A model generated the notes under the pieces. It was not told the DNA's origin. It made no database searches and saw only the letters and a program-made list of their open reading frames with translations. A stretch of 64,000 nucleotides of DNA from Platanthera guangdongensis. Taxonomy: Eukaryota; Streptophyta; Magnoliopsida; Asparagales; Orchidaceae. Every line of letters begins with the position of its first letter. Position 1 is the first letter of the stretch. Below are positions 11,957-21,665 of the stretch, piece after piece. The position numbers and the translations under genes are program-made. The stretch is from contig CM077162.1 in NCBI GenBank assembly GCA_039583875.1, forward strand, positions 115,164,589-115,228,588. Direction: 5' to 3'.

Positions 11957-13507
11957 TTCGGCCCAGGTCTTACTTTTCAGCTACGAATCGTAGCCATTCG
12001 TTTCCTTATTTTGGGATTCGACGGTTGGGTACTGTTCCTACTGGGATATACCCGGGATTGGGCCTTTGAAACCCTCATTTTACTTGAGTAGTTCTCTTTC
12101 TAATTTAAGAGAGAGGGGAGAGCAAAGGAGGAAGAAGAAGCTTAGGTCCGGTCTTTGGAGGAGCTTTGGAGCTCCAAATCGCGAACCGACTTCGGATCTA
12201 CGGAGGCAAAGAGAGCGCTGTGCTTTTCATCTTCTTACATTTCCATGGCGCCAAGAAAGAACGCTAGGGTAACGATTCTCTACTTGATCATGTGAAGCTC
12301 TCCTTCTTTGCATAGGAAGCCCGCTCTCTCGAGTTTGCGGTGAGTTGGAGGCGTTCCTTCGGGTAGATATGTAAAGTCCACGTTGTGTAGAGTCCGTAAA
12401 CGAGAATGGACATAGGCATGATGTGTGAAGCCTACCCGAACATGTTGGTCTGGATCGGTGATGTTGCATTTCATAAATGCCGGAGAAGACTCCGTGCGAT
12501 TGTTTGTTTTTCGGGTTTTCTACGTGGTAAATTGCAACAGGGAGCCTTGGGTATTAACCCTATGGTGCACCCGGAAACCTGGGCGGATGCTTGATCTTGC
12601 CAACTTGGAGGCCTGGGAGCCAACTTGAATATAACCGGGTTATATGATTTTGTGATGGAAACAGGACTCCGGAGAAGTTTGACCTGCGCATATGTTTTTA
12701 ATTAACGTTGCGATGTGAGCACGGGTTAGATGGAACCGTACCCGCTCTATGTCGTTCGGATTAGAGCCGTTGGCATAGATGAGGGTCTTCGGCGGTCTAT
12801 GGTTTTAATTATCGTGACCCATGCCGGGAAGACAAATTGCTCATTGTTGGGCTGTCCTGGGGACGGTGGTGAGTCGGCAGGCTTTGACTGTGTTTACCGA
12901 GAATGTGCCCTGAGTGCACGGGGTGTGTGGCCGTACGAGCCTACGCATGTGATGTTGTGACATTACTATAATGCCTGTTTAAACTTATAAAATGTAGGGA
13001 AGGAGCATCGCCGCCCCGAGTTGGGGCGGGATCATTATAATTTGGTTAGTATTGCTGACCGTTGCATTTGTTTGCCACCGTGCGGTGGTTTGTTGCTTGC
13101 AGGTGCTGCTGGACCAAGCGGTCAATAGCGGGCTAAAGCCCAAATTGCGAACCCGGCCCTTGAAGGCCTAATTGAAGTGTTTACTTGCTTTTATTCATGT
13201 ATGACCGGCCTGCCTGTCGTGGTTTGTAAAACATGTAATTTGAAGTAAACCATTTTGTAAGGCCTTAAGGCCAGTACTTGTGTATTTACTAAATTCCTAT
13301 TTAGTGTATTAGTGGACATTCATGCTTGGTGTTGGGTTCTTTTAATTGCAACTTTTAAAACTGCATCCGCTAGAATGCTCCGTGTAGGACGTTATGATTG
13401 GTTGGATGGTTTCCATTGAGTAACCACTCGGTCTGTCTGTGGTATATGGCTTCGGGCCCCGGCCAGACCTACTGCTATATGCTATGCGACGGATAGGGGG
13501 TGCTACA
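11957..13507 (+). repeat. E1 3' LTR, second part
   Basis: Continues the E1 LTR after the E2 duplication and ends GGGGGTGCTACA, the inverted match of its TGTAAC start. ORFs here are short and show no protein family. Confidence 0.75.
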
Positions 13508-13557
13508 ATATCTGCCTGAGTCCTGCAGTTGCCTTGGTGGAGAAGCCGTGGGCTCGG

Positions 13558-14221
13558 TGTAGATGCACGAAAACGGACAGGGAGTCGGTCACCACCAGCT
13601 AACGGTTCGAACACCGGGGAATAGGGAAGGAAAGGAGGAGACTGTCGACTAATCGGTTACTAGCGGTCGCGGCTAAAGGGCAGAAAAGAGGAGGGGGCCG
13701 CTGGCAGCGGCAACAGCAGAGTTCGCCCGCCGCGGCTTGAATGCCACTCTTGCGGCGGGCTTTCCTTTACTTAAAAATGAGACAGTTACAACAAGCAAAA
13801 GAAGAAGCCGGCCGGGCTACAAGCCGCAATACACTAGACTTGAGACCGCAGCTCGTAACAGGCGAGCTCCTGGATCCCAGTCATGGTGTCTTGGGGAGTG
13901 CACCCACCCCCTATTTATAGGCTCGGGGGCCTGCCCAAACGGGCAGGGCTAAAATTACCGGCTGCCCGGGGTACAGGAGAACCGGGCAGAGGTGAGGGGA
14001 AGCAAAAGAGAAAGAAACAAGAAAGGAGGGAAGCCGCGCGGCCTGGCGGATTCCTCCTGGCGAGCTGACGGCTGGGTCCTTGGGCCTCGTCGCTGAGCAG
14101 GGTCGGTGCTGGCAGCGGCCTGACATGGAGACCGCCCGGCTTGGGGGGTTTGGCGGCTTGAATACGCAGACCGCCCGGTCTGGAATACTGCGCGGACAGG
14201 TCGCGGATTCCGGGCTTATCA
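13558..14221 (-). repeat. E3 3' LTR (left copy)
   Basis: 664 bp; reads TGT…TCA on plus. On the minus strand a TATAAATAG box is at 13911-13920. One CCGCGCGG motif is at 14034-14041. Confidence 0.93.
13911..13920 (-). promoter_or_regulatory. E3 LTR TATA box (left LTR)
   Basis: CTATAAATAG on the minus strand, consistent with minus-strand transcription of the element. The right LTR has the same box at 22019-22028, which would be the functional 5' promoter. Confidence 0.65.
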
Positions 14222-14303
14222 TAATCCCCGCACATTTTTAAGTTTCCAAAAAACTTCGAAAATGTAGAACTAAGCCGGAGACCGCGACTGCTTCATCGTT
14301 GTC

Positions 14304-14310
14304 TATAAAA
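14304..14310 (+). promoter_or_regulatory. TATA box for antisense ORF 1
   Basis: TATAAAA about 105 bases upstream of the ATG at 14410, just inside the left LTR and on the plus strand. It suggests the antisense ORFs have their own promoter. Confidence 0.5.
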
Positions 14311-14409
14311 TCCCCTGACCCTTGACATTCTTCAGGATTCCTGCCAAGCACGGGTCGCTACTCGCCACATGCGGTTAGAATTTTGCAAGCCGACGCGATT
14401 TCTTTAGCG

Positions 14410-16440
14410 ATGGATGTGATGTCGTCAATGTTAGCCCGCAACAAGAAACCGACAGAAACGAAGCAGAGCCGGAGCGAGAATTCGAATGATTCTGCCCGGC
14501 AGACCGCCAAGAAGAACGAGAAGCCGGAGACAACAGCGGCTTCTGGACCTGAAAAGAGGCCGACAGAGATGGTCGGCGGACCATCGCAGGCCGCAGCCGA
14601 TCCCAAAGCGGTTTCGAAAGCTGCTCCAGTGCAAACCGGAACTGCCAAATCCTTTGACGTGACTTTCTCTCCATCAGGAGAACCACTCCTAAAAATCGGT
14701 GGGACGGAGGAGAAGAGCGTTGAATCTGGGAAACCGCCCGAATTGCCGGGCAAGGTCGACTTGATCGTTGTGGATGACAACGAGCCGGAGAAGGCGCTGG
14801 AACCCGAGCGGACTGTTGCTGAACAGCGCGAGCGGACTGAAAAGGTGTCCGGCTCCCTGAAACGGCGGAAGGAAAGGAGCGAAAACCTCGAAGAAAGGAT
14901 GAAGAAGAAAATGAGGAAGCTGCACGCCAGAAACCGGAATATCTCTGAGAAGACCGGCGCGGACAGTCTTCAGCACAGGCCGCACGAGAAGGAGGTGCCC
15001 GAGAACCCGCTCACACCGGAGTGCAAGCCGAGCGAACTGGAGGGTACACCTGCGCCTAGCGACTCGCTCAGCGAGCTCCTGAAGGGCATGGAGACCCTCC
15101 AGCGGCAGGACGCGCTGTTGTCGACACCAGCGGCCTCTGAGGAGGTTGACCGCCCCGACATCAAGGTTATTGGGGAGAAGCCTGGCGAACCGGCTTCCGC
15201 GGCTTCTGAAGGAGCCGAGAAACTGAAGCTCCGCGAGAAGATGGAGGAGATGAAGAAACTGATCGCCAATAAGCCGGTGGAGACCGCACATCCATTACTG
15301 CAAGGTAAACACCGGGACGTTAGGCGAATTGTTAAATTCTACAAGTCGCGGTCAAGGAAGAAGGGGGCGAATATAATATTAAATCCGCCGGCCAGCTTTT
15401 TCCTGACCACGGCTCAACTGAAAAGCCGAAAGGAAACCGAGCGGCTATGGAAAGATAAGCTGAAGAGGATAGATCCTGAGCGGCTCAGGCGGCCAGTGAT
15501 TAAAATTCATACCGCGGCCTCTGGAGGAGATAAACATCAAACCGGCGGTCTTATCCTACCGATTTCCTTACAAGAAGGTCGCAACAATCCGGCTGAACCT
15601 GACTGCGGTTTGTCTTCTGCAGGTGCACCGGAGACCGCGATGAAACCGGGCGACTTGACTGCGTTTATATCTACGCTGCCTCCGCCAAGTGTTCGTCAGA
15701 AGGAGATGGCTGACTTCCAGAAGGAGGTCGGCTCGCTGCAGGCGGCTTTGACTGCGGCCACCGAAAATCTGCGGATTAAGGACGAAGAGAAGCGGGTTGC
15801 CCAGGAGGCTGCGGAAGCAAGGATCCAAGAGTTGCAAACCACCCTGGAACAAGAGACCGCCAGGTGGCAAACTGCGCTTGAACAGGAAACCGCGAGGTTG
15901 AAGACGGCAATGGAACAAGAGACTGTCAGGCTCCAGGCCGCGATGAAGGAAGAGACCGCGAGGCTCCAGACCGCAATGGAAACCGCTGAGGCGAAGATTG
16001 CCGAGATGCAGGTTACCTTGGAGCAGGAAAGGGCGGAGAAGTACTTGCTGATGGCCGCGCGGCTGGAAGGAGACAAAGAGCAGATCCCGGATGCTGAAGG
16101 CGGCGAAAAACAAGACCGGCCGGCGGAGACCGGCGGGGAACAGCGGCCTGCACCGCCAACTCTTGCAGAGTTGCCGGAAACTAGCCGCCCGGCCTCTGGC
16201 GAGACTTCGCATCCGCCGGGGGCCGCGGCGCCTAACCAGGTCGCTGCTCCAAGCGGTCTGGGGGCCCAGGCGGTCCACATGATACCGTTTGCGAGAGTTG
16301 AGCGCGACGCTGCGCGAATTCATTGGTCTCTGCATGCGCTTCATAATCTGGTTAGCCAGGTGTATGTTGCGATTGTACAGACCGGTGAACAAGTCGCGCA
16401 CATGGGACGAGACAGGCCGGAAGAGGACAAACGATCCTGA
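14410..16440 (+). CDS. E3 antisense ORF 1: 676-residue coiled-coil protein, family unknown
   Basis: Intact ORF antisense to E3 gag. ATG at 14410 is the first in frame (MDVMSSMLARNKK). The first 300 residues are Lys/Glu/Pro rich with basic clusters (KRRKERSENLEERMKKKMRK, residues about 154-173) suggesting nuclear localisation. From about residue 433 to 557 is a long charged helix, MADFQKEV onward. Four 11-residue repeats (LEQETARWQTA and variants) are encoded by four 33-bp units at 15838-15969; the 11-residue period suits a hendecad coiled coil. The C-terminus is Pro/Ala rich. A segment flanked by GT and AG (15305-15622, 318 bp, a multiple of three and open) could be an optional intron. I do not recognise the family; a structural or regulatory partner of ORF 2 is possible. 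Confidence 0.7.
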   Translation: MDVMSSMLARNKKPTETKQSRSENSNDSARQTAKKNEKPETTAASGPEKRPTEMVGGPSQAAADPKAVSKAAPVQTGTAKSFDVTFSPSGEPLLKIGGTEEKSVESGKPPELPGKVDLIVVDDNEPEKALEPERTVAEQRERTEKVSGSLKRRKERSENLEERMKKKMRKLHARNRNISEKTGADSLQHRPHEKEVPENPLTPECKPSELEGTPAPSDSLSELLKGMETLQRQDALLSTPAASEEVDRPDIKVIGEKPGEPASAASEGAEKLKLREKMEEMKKLIANKPVETAHPLLQGKHRDVRRIVKFYKSRSRKKGANIILNPPASFFLTTAQLKSRKETERLWKDKLKRIDPERLRRPVIKIHTAASGGDKHQTGGLILPISLQEGRNNPAEPDCGLSSAGAPETAMKPGDLTAFISTLPPPSVRQKEMADFQKEVGSLQAALTAATENLRIKDEEKRVAQEAAEARIQELQTTLEQETARWQTALEQETARLKTAMEQETVRLQAAMKEETARLQTAMETAEAKIAEMQVTLEQERAEKYLLMAARLEGDKEQIPDAEGGEKQDRPAETGGEQRPAPPTLAELPETSRPASGETSHPPGAAAPNQVAAPSGLGAQAVHMIPFARVERDAARIHWSLHALHNLVSQVYVAIVQTGEQVAHMGRDRPEEDKRS

Positions 16441-16898
16441 GCGACTTGAGAGACCTAAGCCGCGCGGACATTCGCATATATTGTGTTGTAATATATATTT
16501 TTTTTCTCTGGAATGCTGGACAATTTGATTGCTGTAAACTGTTGTATTCTATTATGCTGCGAACTGAATGCGGCTTATGCGGCTTGAATAATCCACATGT
16601 TTGCTGCTTTGTTCTGAGAAATTAGAAGTTTAGTATAGTAGCCGCGCGGTCTGGCGAACAGAGCGCCGGCTTGAATAATTGATATCCACATGATTCGCCA
16701 TAGAATTTTCTAAGTGCAGGGAAGTAGCCGCTCGGACTGACGGGCTAAACGGCGGCTTGATCACTAAGCTGATCTGCACTTCCAGGGGCTTAGGCCGCGC
16801 GGCGTGACGACTAGCCGCGATTTGACATGGGCACTGTAGCATCACGGGTTTTCTATAAATAGCGCAGACCCCGTTGGATTCTTCACAAATCAAGAAGG
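16441..16898 (+). other. Spacer between E3 antisense ORFs, with promoter for ORF 2
   Basis: No ORF. Holds CCGCGCGG at 16460, 16642 and 16795. TATAAATA at 16854-16861 lies 38 bases before the ORF 2 ATG, leaving a very short leader if it is the TATA box used. Confidence 0.55.
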
Positions 16899-17610
16899 AT
16901 GCGGGCTAAGTCCAAATCGTCGCGGTCTGATAAGGCCACAGCCGTCAGGACAGACGCGGCCTCCGCCTTCTACTCAGCTGACCACAAGGAATGCCGGCTT
17001 ACAAAAGCCGAGCTGGATTCCTTTGTCGAGAAACACATGCAAGGAAGTCCGCTGATCGCGCGGCTTCCTAGGCAGGATGAGCGGATCAACTCTTCCAACG
17101 CTAACCAGATCGCGGTCCCCATCGACCATTTCGACTGTGGGTTCATCTTCCCGGTCTTGCTAGAGGCCGTAGCGGTCTTCGACCACTATGGAGTTGTGCC
17201 CGGACAACTTCCCCCCAACTCGATAGCCGCGATATACGGCTTCATTTCTTATCTGCGGTCAGAAAGAGTCTGATTCTCCATGAGGCTCTTCCGAGAGTGC
17301 TTCTCGGTGCGGTCTATCCCGGACTCCGGGACTAAGATCTTCCGGGGGCACCTCTACTTCGGCTGCCGAGGGCTGAAGGTAGTCAACCTGGCCAACAAGA
17401 TCGCGAACTGGCCGGAGCGGTTTCTGATCTTCGAGGGCAACTTGGGGTTGCTGCCGGTCGATCCCCAAATCCGAGAAGAGGCCGCCTTCGGCAGCAGCGG
17501 CTTGGACGGCAAGGAGAAGGAGATCTTCGACTTCTTCAGGGGCGAGCGGCTTGACGTGAACTACTACATCCCGCTGCTGCCGTCCCTTGTTGGAATTGAG
17601 GCGGAAGAGA

Positions 17611-17683
17611 GTAAGCTACAAACCGGCCGAACTGCATTGCTAGCCGCACGGCCTGATAACTAACATCGCTTCTATCTTTGCAG
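17611..17683 (+). other. Intron 1 of antisense ORF 2 (73 nt)
   Basis: Donor GTAAGC, acceptor CTTTGCAG, phase 1. It contains in-frame stops, while the flanking exons join in frame. Confidence 0.75.
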
Positions 17684-18177
17684 CTGCTGTGGCGGTCCCG
17701 CTGAACAAGCCGCAGACGCCTGGCGGCTTGACCCTCACACAAAGAGAAAAGAGGGCCAAGCGGGTCAAGCCGGCGCGGGCTGCGGAGGAGGAGGAGTCGG
17801 ACTCCTCTGGGGAGTTCATACTGCAAGGAACCGGCAGCAGCCTGAAGGACGTCCATGGCGACCCGGCCTTGCGGTGGAGTCCGGATGGCAAGTCGGTGAC
17901 TATATCCACCGCCCTCCCCTACTGGGGAGCTGAAGAAGTAAGCCGCCATGCTAATGCGGTTGGCGGCGCGCTGTACGACAAGCGCAACTTGAGGGCTATG
18001 CGGCGAGTTCCTCCAGACGACCTGCTGCGGCTAGCCGCGCAAGTCGGCGCGAGGAGCTTCGTGGCAAGTCACTTCATGGGGCTTACCTACAAGGAGCTGA
18101 TGAAAGAGAACAGCGGCCTGAAAACACAGTTAGGCGAACAGCAAGAAGAGAACAAGCGACTTAAAGAGAAGGAGGCG

Positions 18178-18250
18178 GTAAGTAATTACCAATACCCGCG
18201 CGGTTAGAATTATGTAACCGCGCGACCTTACCTTCACCTTTGCTTTGCAG
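18178..18250 (+). other. Intron 2 of antisense ORF 2 (73 nt)
   Basis: Donor GTAAGT, acceptor CTTTGCAG, phase 0. Same length and same acceptor octamer as intron 1. Contains CCGCGCGG at 18196-18203. Confidence 0.75.
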
Positions 18251-18697
18251 GAAATGTACAACCCCGCCAACCCGATCTTCCAAGACCAAGTCTTCCCCCA
18301 ACTCGTCCAAGGAATCGATGGAGCGCTTAACCGCCTCCGGGACCTTGGCGGCTTGGCCACCGGCTTCACCGACTTCACATGCGCCGACATCTACCCCTCC
18401 CTGAAGGAGCAGGTGGCCGACGTCTATAAGTCGATCAAAGGCAAGGCCAAAGTCGCGGAAGAAGACGGCGAGGTGGTGGCAGAGGCCGTGGAAGAGGTCG
18501 GCCAGGGAAGCCGGAGTCCACGCACATCTCCTGAGTCCGGCGGCCAAGAGTCGGAGACCGCGCGGCCAGACTCGACTTCTTCTGATGGTTCAGCGAGCTC
18601 CGCAACTAGCAGCGGGTACTCTTTATCATCTGTCGATGTTGGCGATGGCAGTGATTTGGATGCTCCTGCGGCTAAGAAGCTCAAACCGGACGATTAG

Positions 18698-19716
18698 AAA
18701 AATTTATAACTTGGTTTTGTATTTTGAACTTTTTGAAATCGGCGGATTGTTTTTGTAACCGCGCGATTAAAAATTTTGTAATACTTAATGACATAGAAAT
18801 GAAGGCATTTTTACCTTACTTTTTGTTACATCTTACTTTTCTTACTTGACTAAGTCCGCGCGGTCTCAATTTAGCTTCCGTTTTAAAATATAAGTATGAA
18901 AACCGGCTGAGTTTGCGCTGCGACTTCAACAAAGCTATCCGCAAGAGAGAGACATTTTCCTGCGGTTTATACCGGAGTACACGTCAATAATAAGCCGAGC
19001 GGCTAAACATTTAAACCGCAATTTTCCTTGATAAATTATTCCACGTTATCTGCTAGGAGAGCTGAATTGCCGCGGCTTGCTCATACATAAACCGTGACCG
19101 CTAAGCCGCGCGGCCACCTGTCGCAGTCGGCAAACATCCATCACATTGAAATATTAGATTGTGGCTCGGGCAAACTCTGAAGCGAATTGCCCATTTGATT
19201 AAAGGAACAGAAAAAGAGAAATAAGCTTCGGCTTCCGATAATACAGACCGATATATCCATATGGAAGCCGGGAATTTTTGTGACGATTGTTCGCTGATTA
19301 GCTTATATAATTAATACCATAAGTCGGCAGATCAAAGCCAGGAATTAAGTGCCAGACGCAGGTCGGGCGACTTCCTGAATAATAGACCGGCAATTGATAT
19401 ATATGAAAGCCAAATAAGGTACTGAATAGCGGATAGGCTGACGTAAGTCGGCCGATTTCCCGAATATATTAATAGTAATCCGGCAGGTAGGCAATTAACT
19501 TAAGCCGGAAAATGAAACCGGGCGGCTTGTGTAATTAAATACACAACCTACACAGGCCGCTAAATATAACCGCAAGGCAGCGGATAGGCACGTGTTGTCC
19601 TGCAAAAATAGGTGAAGACAGGCACTTATGTGTCAATGTGGGCAGGTGCGTATAGCATTGCTTTCCACACAAAGAACACATAAGCGGAATCGAAATTCTT
19701 AAAATCCATGACCAAT
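18698..19716. other. E3 noncoding interior
   Basis: No ORF with coding character and no pol remnant. Rich in CCGCG words; exact CCGCGCGG at 18856 and 19106. It occupies the place where pol would be expected. Confidence 0.6.
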
Positions 19717-19998
19717 GTCAAGCAGGACAAGTACGCAACGTCTCCGACTGAGGTCAAGCAGGACAAGTACGCAATGTCTGCGACCGAGGTCAAGCGGGAC
19801 AAGTACGTAAAGCCTGTCTGTGACTGAAGTCATGCGTGACGGGTACGCAAAGCCTGTCTGTGACTGAAGGTCAAGCGGAAAACCCACTACACATCCGCTA
19901 CTGAAGTCAAGCAGGACAAGTACGCAATGTCTGCGACCGAGGTCAAGCAGGACAAGTACGTAAAGCCTATCTGTGACTGAAGTCATGCGGGATGTGAA
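19717..19998. repeat. E3 tandem repeat, 36-41 bp units
   Basis: About seven imperfect units starting GTCAAGCAGGACAAGTACGC, of two lengths (36 and 40-41 bp). A partial eighth unit ends near 19998. Tat-lineage elements commonly carry such repeats in their 3' region. A minus-strand ORF across it is a by-product. Confidence 0.8.
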
Positions 19999-20280
19999 GG
20001 GCTAAGAATTCAAAAGGGGGCTCTTGCCCCTACATGCATGTATATAGGCATAAAGAGGTAAAGCTAAAAATAAGCTTCAAATGAAGAAGTAACCATTTGC
20101 ATGATGTTAAGGAAGGGATAAAGGATATATATCTGCAATTTCATCATGCCTTATAGAAAGAGAGAGAGAGAGAGAGGTGTTATGTATTATTCTGAACATA
20201 AGCACTTTTCTTTATAGAGAGAAAGAGGAATCATTGCTTGAATTATTGAGCAAGAAACGGAAGATTGTCTTAGAGAGTAA
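19999..20280. other. E3 gag-proximal spacer with (AG)n
   Basis: Noncoding; a short (AG)9-type run lies at about 20159-20176. Confidence 0.6.
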
Positions 20281-21389
20281 CTAAATGAAATATTCCTGCA
20301 GCTTTCCAGCTCTTACAAGTTGATTAGCCAATTCTCTGAGAGCTATGCAATCTTCTGTTAGATGACCAATATCTCTATGATACTTGCAAAAAAGCTGCTC
20401 GTGCCGATGCTTGATTTTGGATTTCATACGCCGAGGCTTCTTGAACTCAGGCATTCCCTGAATGATTATCAAAAGATCTTCCATAGAAATTTTAAACTTA
20501 ACATATTTACCTGAACCTTTTTCGTACTTTGGAGTTTTATCCTGGAGAATATAAGGAGACTTGCAATATTCAACTTGCAAGACATCTTGTGAGTAAATAG
20601 ATTGCTGTTGACCAGAAGTCCCTTGAGATTGTTTGGTCATTTGATTCAGAAATGAAACATAACCTTTATTTGCCTCTTCGCCCATTATGAATGTATTAAC
20701 TATAGCAATAAGATCTCCGTAGCTTTTGGGGTACTTTGTGGTGAGCTTGAATTTCAATGGGCCTTCTTGAAGGGCATTTATGAAAGCATGCAAGTAATAG
20801 TCTTGATGGACGCTACAAATATCTAGAACCTCCTTTTGAAACCGATCAACAAAATCTGAATTAGACTCGTCAATTCCTTGCTTGATTCGGAAGAGAGCTC
20901 CAACGTCTCTTTTCCGCTTCCTGTAAATAGCGAATCTAGAAATAAATTGACTTCGAAGATCCTTAAAGCTGGTTACTGATCGAGGTGGGAGGCTATAAAA
21001 CCATTCTCTCGCAACATTGCCAAAGGATATAACAAAGAGTTTGCATTTTACTCCATTGACACTTTTCTAAGTGAAATAGCTGATTCAAAAGCTTGCAAAT
21101 GAGAAAACGGATCATCACATGCAGAATACTCTGGGAGACGTGGTTCTCTGAAATCATCGGAGACAGTATCCCACCGAATTTGATTAGTGAATGGAGAAGG
21201 GGCCTCTTCTTCGTCCTCACAAAGAGACTCATTTGCAACAGATTCTAACCCACGCTCAACACTGTTTGCAAAAATTTCTTTACGAGGGTCAACAACCTCA
21301 CTATTAAAATACGAGCAATCCTGCACTTCTGAGAGATTCGTAATAACTGAGATGCGGCTCGATGTACCATGACTCTTTGCAGGATTCAT
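20281..21389 (-). pseudogene. E3 gag, Tat/Ogre type, one frameshift
   Basis: Minus-strand gag next to the 5' LTR. The N-terminal part runs from ATG at 21389 to about 21060 with the capsid-like DPFSHLQAFESAIS. The frame then changes in an A4 run near 21060. The second frame holds NVAREWFYSLPP, then FINALQEGPLKFKL. The C-terminus has CKYHRDIGHLTEDC (CX2HX4HX4C), with IALRELANQLVRAGKLQEYF after it. This zinc motif and tail are typical of Tat/Ogre gag, giving the lineage call. The frame stops at 20281; no protease follows. With LTRs 99.4% identical, the frameshift may predate insertion. Confidence 0.82.
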
Positions 21390-21665
21390 CCTGAAAAGAG
21401 AGAAATAGCCGAACTTTTACAAGAAACCGCAGAAGAGCGGCGGCTTAACGAGGCGGCTAGACGATTCTGCAAACCGATAAGAAAACCGGCTGAAAAGAGA
21501 GCGGATAGAATGCCAGGTTCTACCGTGCGGGAGGCGGGCTGAAAGCCTTAGCCGGCGGAGACGCGGCTTGCTCGACAGACCGCCGAGCTCTAGAGGACAG
21601 AGCGGTCTAATTAGCTAGACCGCTGATTTCATCGATTAGTCGAGATCTGAAGGTCGCGTGTTAAC
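21390..21665 (-). other. E3 leader and primer region
   Basis: Sequence next to the 5' LTR on minus starts GTTAACACGCGACC. It lacks the TGG start of a primer site complementary to a tRNA 3' CCA end, so the primer is unclear. Confidence 0.5.

Larger units (their letters stand above)
1..13507 (+). mobile_element. E1: Ty3/gypsy Tekay/Del-like chromovirus, 5' LTR outside window
   Basis: Order seen: end of a 5' LTR (1-10, ggtgttata), primer binding site, gag, protease, RT, RNase H, integrase with a chromodomain-like tail, polypurine tract, 3' LTR. The 3' LTR starts TGTAACGCCCC at 4899 and ends GGTGCTACA at 13507; it is split by E2 at 5517-11956. Without E2 it is about 2.17 kb, normal for Tekay-type LTRs. 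Gag-pol carries many in-frame stops and a frameshift and has lost protease and RT catalytic residues, so the element is dead. The target duplication cannot be confirmed because the left end is outside; the right candidate is ATATC at 13508-13512. Confidence 0.9.
16899..18697 (+). pseudogene. E3 antisense ORF 2: three-exon 'putative gypsy-type transposon' (Transposase_28) protein with one nonsense codon
   Basis: Exons 16899-17610, 17684-18177, 18251-18697; about 550 codons. Residues about 70-183 (VPIDHFDCGFIFPVLLEAV…FDHYGVVPGQLPPNSI, then FRECFSV and YFGCRGLKVVNL) match the plant Transposase_28 domain, known only from gypsy-type elements; despite the name no transposase activity is shown. A coiled coil (KENSGLKTQLGEQQEENKRL) ends exon 2. 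Exon 3 is Ser/Asp rich and ends with a possible nuclear signal, AKKLKP. Both introns have GT…AG ends and keep frame. One in-frame TGA at 17271-17273, inside the domain, is the only break seen. ATG at 16899 fits the TATA box upstream. Confidence 0.75.

Noticed and set aside
12066..12960. Short plus-strand ORFs (60-76 codons) as host genes
   Set aside because: They lie in the E1 LTR, overlap in several frames and have no conserved motif.
15568..16401. 277-codon minus-strand ORF opposite antisense ORF 1
   Set aside because: Leu/Arg-rich product of a GC-rich complementary strand; the plus-strand frame has the coherent coiled-coil repeats.
19699..19986. Minus-strand ORF with VLVLLDLGRR repeats
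   Set aside because: It only mirrors the tandem DNA repeat; unit lengths of 36 and 40-41 bp do not keep one frame.
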